In this document: positions 59,374 through 64,000 of the stretch, one piece after another
How the letters are laid out: each line of letters begins with the position of its first letter
Numbering within the stretch: position 1 is the stretch's first letter
NCBI RefSeq assembly: GCF_014199955.1
Contig: NZ_JACHOQ010000006.1
Span: forward strand, 58,685 to 122,684
Length of the DNA stretch: 64,000 nucleotides
Reading direction: 5' to 3'
From: Brevundimonas aurantiaca
GTDB lineage: Bacteria; Pseudomonadota; Alphaproteobacteria; Caulobacterales; Caulobacteraceae
Notes under the pieces: generated by a model
Database searches by the model: none
Told to the model about the DNA's origin: nothing
The model's input: the letters and a program-made list of their open reading frames with translations, nothing else
Position numbers and translations under genes: made by a program

Positions 59374-62310
59374 TCACCAGCGCCGGATCAACTGGAGCGA
59401 AAGCACTCGGCCCATCAGATTGGCTTGGCCCGGATCAAACCCCAGCCCCGTCGTCGCGTCGTAGAAGGGCGGGTCTTCGTTCAGCAGATTCTGGACCGCC
59501 AATTGCACCTGCAGGCCGCTGGCTGCCTGCCAATCCGGCGTCCAACTCACGATGGCGTCGATCGTATTCCAGGACGCGATTCGGCTTCCCCGCCGGTCCC
59601 GGGTGTCCGTCACATAGTTCCAATGCGCCCCGATCTGGAACTCGTCCCTCGACCAGGTCGCCCCTGTTCTCGCTCGAAAATCGACCGGGTATCCGACCAG
59701 ACCCGCAACCTGCTCGCTCGGGGCCGTCGGGGTCGTCCGGCTCTCGTAATCGAGGATCCAGGAAGCCGCGCTATCGACGGACAACGTACCGCCGCCGACG
59801 GACCAGTCGTGTCTCGCTTGCACATCCAGCCCGCGAACGCGCACGGCCCCTGTGTTCACCCAGCGCGTATCCACCACGGCGCCATAGGCCGTCACCGGGA
59901 AGAGCCCGGAGAAGCCCGGCGAGCTGGCGTAACTCTCGATCAGCGCCCGATCGGCCGCGTTGTTCGCGGGATCGATGAAGGTCACGAAGGGGCGGAGGGT
60001 CGCGTCTATCAGGGCGCCGTCGAAGTTCGCGTTCACTGGCTGAGCGATCCGATCGCTGAACCGGGTGTCGAAATAGTTCAGGCTGAGGGTCGGTCCCTTC
60101 ACAGGCCGATAGTCGAAGCCGATCGTAAAGGTCTCAGCGGTCTCCGGCTTGAGATCGGTATTCCCCCCATACAGCATCAGAATCAGCGCCTCCGAACCAT
60201 CGGCCCGGTCGAGGAAGGCGGGCGAGACACCGAACTGATCGAACAATTGGGAGAGCGCCGCCGCGCGGAAGGAGGTGCCCCACGAACTGCGGACCGTAAG
60301 CCGGTCAACGGGCGACCAAGCCAATCCAACTTTCGGATTGGTGGTCGAACCGAAATCGTCATATTCCTCCGCCCGAGCAGCGACGGAAACCTCAAGGCGT
60401 CGGACGCCATCGATCGCATTGTCCGGCCCGATGATCGGAATGCGGGCCTCCGCGAACACCGCCGATATGACGCGCTCCTGTTTGGGGCTCGCCATCAGCC
60501 GCGGAACCGCCGCCGTCAGAAACGTTTCACCCTGGGTTTCGAAGCTCTCCTCACGCACCTGAGCGCCCAGTGCGATCGACAGGTCGCCTCCCGGCAGCCG
60601 CCTGACCGGGCCTTGAACAAGCACGTTGGCCGAACGCGCACCGCTTTGATTGTGAACGTCGCCGTACCCGCTGCCGACGAAGTCGAGGACGGCTCTCGGG
60701 TTTGTGGTTCCGTTGCCGAAAAGATTGAAATAGCCATCCACGGCAGCCCGAAACGGCGTGGTCGGATCATCCGGGATGTTGCCGAGGGCCTCCGCGAAGA
60801 AGCGGGTGTTCACGCGGTTCCTCAGTCCGAAATCGGCCAGTTCCCGAGCGTCGGCGAAATAGGTCTCCACTGACCAATCGTCGGTCAGATCGTAGCGGGC
60901 GCCCAGGGTGACCCCGAGACTTTCGGAAGTCGCGAAGCTTCGAGCCGGCCCCAGGTCACGGAAGAAGGAGTAGGCGATCGTATGCGAGGGCGCTCCGGAC
61001 GGCGAGACGAACCACGGATTGGCTTGGGTTACGTTGAAGATGCCGGCCGCGGCGGCGGTCGCCGATTCTGTCCTCCGGCGGCTGTATCGGACGTCGGCGC
61101 TCAGCTCGAGGCGGTCTCCGATCGACTGCCGAACGCGTCCGTAGACGCTGTGGCGCTCCAGCGCGGGCAGAAGATCGATTCCGAGAAGCGAAGATTGAAG
61201 GTTGGCCTCGCCCTGCGCGAAGTCAGCCGGGCCCTGCGCAACGCCGCTTGCGTTCGGCCGGATCGCGAACTGAACCGCATACGCCGAGGCGCTCGGGTCG
61301 AAGGCCAGAATGTTGCCAGGAGCGCTGTAGAAGCTTCGGTGATCACTTCCGCCGAAGGGCCGGAGATCCCCGTCCGCTGTGTAACGACGATCAGATGCGT
61401 TGAGCGCTTTTGTGTTCTGATATTCATAGGAGACGTAGGCCGCGCCTGATGTCCAAGTCCGACCCAGCAAATGGGAAACCTGAACGTCCTCCGCCCCGCC
61501 TTCGGCGGCTGCGATGCGAGCTCGACTTTCCTGTCCATCGAATGCGCGCCGCATGATCACGTTGACGACGCCTGCGACGGCATCCGACCCATACAATGCA
61601 GAAGCCCCGTCCAGGAGGACATCGACGCGTTCTACCGCGGCGGATGGCAAGGCGGATACATCCGCGAACTCCGCCCGGGAGCCCGTCCCCGCAAGACGTC
61701 GTCCATTGACGAGGACAAGCGTGGAAGCCGCACCCAAACCGCGGAGATTTACGCCCGTGGAAAAGACGTCGTTCGACGTGCCGGCGTCGGCCAGCGTCGC
61801 CTGCGTGACCGGCGTCGATGTCCCCGCATAATTTTGCGGCAGCGCCACAAGGATGTCCGCGACCGTCCCCTGCCCTCGACTGTCCAGTTCGTCGCGATCA
61901 AGCTGGATGACCGGCGACGCCAAGCTTCCTGCGGAACGCAACAATGTCCCAGTGACGACGACGTCATCGATCTCTGTGGCTTGTCCTTCGTCGGAGGCCA
62001 CGCCGGTTCTCTGCACCGCGAACACGCCCTGACGGCTTTGCGTCCAGGTGAGCCCCGAGTTCCGTAGCAGACGATCCAAGGCTATTCCCGGCTCCATCCG
62101 CCCCGTCACACCCGGCGACCGCAGCCCGTCGACCAGATCCGAGGTGAAGAAAATCTGCTGGTCGGACTGGGTGGCGAAGGCCGTCAGGGCGCTCCGCATC
62201 GATCCGGCTGGAATGTTGAAGTCACGCGCCGTCTGGGCGCAGGCCGTCGTGCTCACGGCGACGACTGAGGCGACAGCGGCGACGCCGCACAACAGACTGA
62301 AACGACTCAT
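59374..62310 (-). CDS. TonB-dependent transducer receptor (FecA-like) of the lasso locus
   Basis: A 978-residue outer-membrane receptor. After the signal (to TACAQ) comes an STN signalling domain (FNIPAGSMRSALTAFATQSDQQIFFTSDLVDGLRSPGVTGRMEPGIALDRLLRNSGLTW), a plug (EIDDVVVTGTLLR, TLVLVNGRRLAGTG, VERVDVLLDGASALYGSDAVAGVVNVIMRR) and a long barrel ending LQLIRRW. The STN domain passes occupancy to FecR. Likely ligand: the lasso peptide itself. ATG 62310 is preferred over 62346 by signal peptide. Confidence 0.93.
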   Translation of the reverse strand: MSRFSLLCGVAAVASVVAVSTTACAQTARDFNIPAGSMRSALTAFATQSDQQIFFTSDLVDGLRSPGVTGRMEPGIALDRLLRNSGLTWTQSRQGVFAVQRTGVASDEGQATEIDDVVVTGTLLRSAGSLASPVIQLDRDELDSRGQGTVADILVALPQNYAGTSTPVTQATLADAGTSNDVFSTGVNLRGLGAASTLVLVNGRRLAGTGSRAEFADVSALPSAAVERVDVLLDGASALYGSDAVAGVVNVIMRRAFDGQESRARIAAAEGGAEDVQVSHLLGRTWTSGAAYVSYEYQNTKALNASDRRYTADGDLRPFGGSDHRSFYSAPGNILAFDPSASAYAVQFAIRPNASGVAQGPADFAQGEANLQSSLLGIDLLPALERHSVYGRVRQSIGDRLELSADVRYSRRRTESATAAAAGIFNVTQANPWFVSPSGAPSHTIAYSFFRDLGPARSFATSESLGVTLGARYDLTDDWSVETYFADARELADFGLRNRVNTRFFAEALGNIPDDPTTPFRAAVDGYFNLFGNGTTNPRAVLDFVGSGYGDVHNQSGARSANVLVQGPVRRLPGGDLSIALGAQVREESFETQGETFLTAAVPRLMASPKQERVISAVFAEARIPIIGPDNAIDGVRRLEVSVAARAEEYDDFGSTTNPKVGLAWSPVDRLTVRSSWGTSFRAAALSQLFDQFGVSPAFLDRADGSEALILMLYGGNTDLKPETAETFTIGFDYRPVKGPTLSLNYFDTRFSDRIAQPVNANFDGALIDATLRPFVTFIDPANNAADRALIESYASSPGFSGLFPVTAYGAVVDTRWVNTGAVRVRGLDVQARHDWSVGGGTLSVDSAASWILDYESRTTPTAPSEQVAGLVGYPVDFRARTGATWSRDEFQIGAHWNYVTDTRDRRGSRIASWNTIDAIVSWTPDWQAASGLQVQLAVQNLLNEDPPFYDATTGLGFDPGQANLMGRVLSLQLIRRW

Positions 62311-62393
62311 AGGCTGGATTTCCCTTCGGCGCCCCCGCGGCGTCAAAGGAGAAGACCAATGAGACCCCGGGTGACCCCGGAGCCGTGTCCGGA

Positions 62394-63371
62394 TTATTTT
62401 CTGCGCCTCGCCAGACTGATCGATCCGTCCGCCTTCGGAACGACAGCCAATCCCATGACGTCGGAGGACGCCGCAACGAAGGCGTCCCGGTCGCCGGTGC
62501 GGAACACGCCGTTGACCGCGATGCCCCGGATCGCCGGATCGTCGATCTCGATCTTGTCGACCAGATAGCGGTTCACCTCGGCCACGGCCTGTTCAAGGGG
62601 AATGTCGTCGAAGATCAGTCTGCCGTCGGTCCAGCTGGTCGCGGTCGCCACGTCCACCGGCGCGGTCGTGATGCCCCGCGCCGAGACCCTCGTCTGTTCC
62701 CCGGCCGCCATGCGCCGCGGGCGGGACGGCGCGTCTGGGTCCGCCACCTCGACCACGCCCGATATCAGGGTGACCCTGACGGCGGATCCGGTGCGGCGGA
62801 CGTCGAAGACGGTGCCGACCGCCTTCACTTCGGTCTCGCCGGCTCGAACGAGGAAAGGCCGACCGGCGTCCGAAGCGACGTCGAACAGCGCCTGGCCCTG
62901 CTCAAGCTCGATCCGCCGTTCGTCCCCGGAAAAGCGCACCCGGATGCGAGAGTCGGTGTCGAGGTTTACGCTCGATCCATCCGCCAGAGTGACCACGCGG
63001 CGCTCGCCGATGGTCGTTGAGTACACTCCCCGGCCGTCCCACCAGAAGGCGCCGCCGATCACCAGCGCGAACGCGGTCGTGATCGCCAAGCCGCCCAGGA
63101 CAAACGGGCGGCGGTCGCGCTTGGGCGCCCTCCCCTTCCCCCGGCCTCGCGCCTCGGCGAGCGCGCCGGCGACATCGGGATCTCCGGCGAGGCCCTGACT
63201 CTCACGCCAGACGCGCTCGACCCGCCTGTAGGCGTCTGCGTTTCCCGGCCTGGACCGCCACTCGAAGAATTCCTCGATCGTCTTCGTCGCCACCGAGGTC
63301 GTGCCGAGACGGGCGTGCCAATCGGCCGCCTCCTTCTCCGCCTTCTCAACCCGCATCGTCGGGTTGGTCAT
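62394..63371 (-). CDS. FecR-type anti-sigma/signal transducer
   Basis: A 325-residue protein: cytoplasmic DUF4880-type start (KEAADWHARLG...EFFEWRSRPGNADAYRRVERVW), one membrane segment (about 91-115, VLGGLAITTAFALVIGGAFWW), a FecR domain (RRVVTLADGSSVNLDTDSRIRVRFSGDERRIELEQGQALFDVASDAGRPFLVRAGETEVKAVGTVFDVRRTG) and a secretin/TonB-type tail (LIFDDIPLEQAVAEVNRYL). ATG 63371 follows GAGG; ATG 63383 is possible. Receives the receptor's signal and frees the sigma factor. Confidence 0.93.
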   Translation of the reverse strand: MTNPTMRVEKAEKEAADWHARLGTTSVATKTIEEFFEWRSRPGNADAYRRVERVWRESQGLAGDPDVAGALAEARGRGKGRAPKRDRRPFVLGGLAITTAFALVIGGAFWWDGRGVYSTTIGERRVVTLADGSSVNLDTDSRIRVRFSGDERRIELEQGQALFDVASDAGRPFLVRAGETEVKAVGTVFDVRRTGSAVRVTLISGVVEVADPDAPSRPRRMAAGEQTRVSARGITTAPVDVATATSWTDGRLIFDDIPLEQAVAEVNRYLVDKIEIDDPAIRGIAVNGVFRTGDRDAFVAASSDVMGLAVVPKADGSISLARRRK

Positions 63372-63384
63372 ATCGCGCCTCATT

Positions 63385-63927
63385 CTAGCGCCGAAGCTGG
63401 GCGGCGCAGTGGGCCAAGGCCCGAGTCATGCGCCACTCCACCGTCTTGGGGGATATCCCCAATCTCTCGCCGATCTGGGCGTTGGTCAGACCGTCGAGCC
63501 TCGACAACAGGAAGACATCACGGAGCGGCTCTGGCAAGCAGAGGATAAGCTCCTTCATGAGCAGATCTTCGTTTTGGCTGGGTAGGACGGCGGGCTGCGC
63601 CGTCAAACAGGTCGCCTGCTCTCCTTGCTGCGTCCTCCGACTCCGTGTCGCGGACTGGTTTGAGACGAGGTTGTGAGCTATGCGCAACAAGAGCGCGCGA
63701 GGATGCCGAACTTCGTGTTCGCCGAGATAGCGGGTTAGTCGAAGCCAGGTTTCCTGAAGGATGTCATCTGCATCCTGACGGCCACACTGCCTAGTCACGC
63801 GCATTCTGAGCCAAGCGGAATACCGCTTGTAGAACTCGTTCACGTCTCCACGGTCGTCACGCAGATCATTGACCTGATCGGACACAACGGCACCGCCTTC
63901 CCTCTTGACGTGACCCCCGTTTCTCAT
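63385..63927 (-). CDS. ECF sigma factor (FecI-like) of the lasso locus
   Basis: A 180-residue ECF sigma factor. Region 2: WLRMRVTRQCGRQDADDILQETWLRLTRYL and HPRALLLRIAHNLVSNQSATRSRR; region 4: CLPEPLRDVFLLSRLDGLTNAQIGERLGISPKTVEWRMTRALAHCAAQL. First gene of the minus-strand lasso uptake operon, one base from FecR. It should activate the receptor and isopeptidase genes when the lasso peptide is bound outside. A GTG at 63885 is an alternative start. Confidence 0.93.
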   Translation of the reverse strand: MRNGGHVKREGGAVVSDQVNDLRDDRGDVNEFYKRYSAWLRMRVTRQCGRQDADDILQETWLRLTRYLGEHEVRHPRALLLRIAHNLVSNQSATRSRRTQQGEQATCLTAQPAVLPSQNEDLLMKELILCLPEPLRDVFLLSRLDGLTNAQIGERLGISPKTVEWRMTRALAHCAAQLRR

Positions 63928-64000
63928 CCAGCCATAACGAGAGTCCTTTGGTGATCTGAACTGGGGTTGGTGGGGTTGGCAAGAGGCCGGTCAGCGTAGC

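Noticed and set aside
58456..60873. Open frame of 805 codons on the plus strand opposite isopeptidase and TonB receptor
   Set aside because: Antisense shadow caused by high GC; the minus-strand proteins have full catalytic and plug motifs.
1..64000. CRISPR arrays, tRNA or rRNA genes, insertion sequences
   Set aside because: Looked for and not seen; the only tandem repeats are the coding repeats of copB and the short GACTTAC array.

Overview
The window is high-GC DNA from an alphaproteobacterium. The gene styles (Trb-type conjugation operon, FecI/FecR/TonB-linked lasso peptide locus, DmeF, SigH-type metal ECF module) fit Caulobacterales (Brevundimonas/Caulobacter relatives) best. That placement is inference: there is no rRNA or housekeeping marker here. 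No integrase, relaxase, tRNA, CRISPR array or insertion sequence was seen.

Layout. (1) 1-7.1 kb: the start of a minus-strand metal-efflux operon running off the left edge (CzcC-type outer-membrane protein with a CzcI-like small protein), a helix-hairpin-helix/nuclease-like protein, a four-gene minus-strand set (DUF2231, NTF2-like, DUF411, PepSY), then a plus-strand CnrYXH-like anti-sigma/sensor/ECF-sigma module followed by a Met/His lipoprotein and a CopC-like protein and a strong terminator. (2) 7.2-15.8 kb: a minus-strand copper block (Cu P-type ATPase, two DUF305 proteins, multicopper oxidase CopA, repeat-rich CopB, a HAD hydrolase) with a divergent CsoR and its operator. (3) 16-25 kb: two acyltransferase-3 proteins around a TonB receptor/PepSY pair, then CopC-CopD, then a MerR regulator with a mer-like operator driving a glutaredoxin-MauE fusion. 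(4) 25.2-39.3 kb: a decayed dmeR plus intact dmeF, a cytochrome c-FTR1 permease, a methyltransferase-LspA-CYP152 operon, a CzcCBA efflux operon with CDF-like proteins, and a MerR/CadR-type regulator. Three copies of one 27-bp operator tie the regulator to three of these units. (5) 39.4-53.5 kb: one minus-strand conjugation operon (GntR, TraG, ribbon-helix-helix protein, TrbB-C-D-E-J-L-F-G-I, TraF, lytic transglycosylase, three small proteins including an AlpA-type regulator). (6) 53.7-64 kb: a lasso peptide cluster: HTH regulator, precursor, fused B protein and cyclase C on the plus strand; lasso isopeptidase, TonB receptor, FecR and ECF sigma factor on the minus strand, converging on C.

How they work together. 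Regions 1-4 form a metal-defence island: periplasmic copper oxidation and binding, cytoplasmic export, RND efflux and several metal sensors. Region 5 is the mating-pair-formation and coupling part of a conjugative element, so the island and possibly the lasso cluster may be mobile cargo. In region 6 the sigma/FecR/TonB/isopeptidase set implies that the host senses, re-imports and opens its own lasso peptide. The predicted core peptide appears to start with Asp rather than Gly, which is the most unusual feature of the window.
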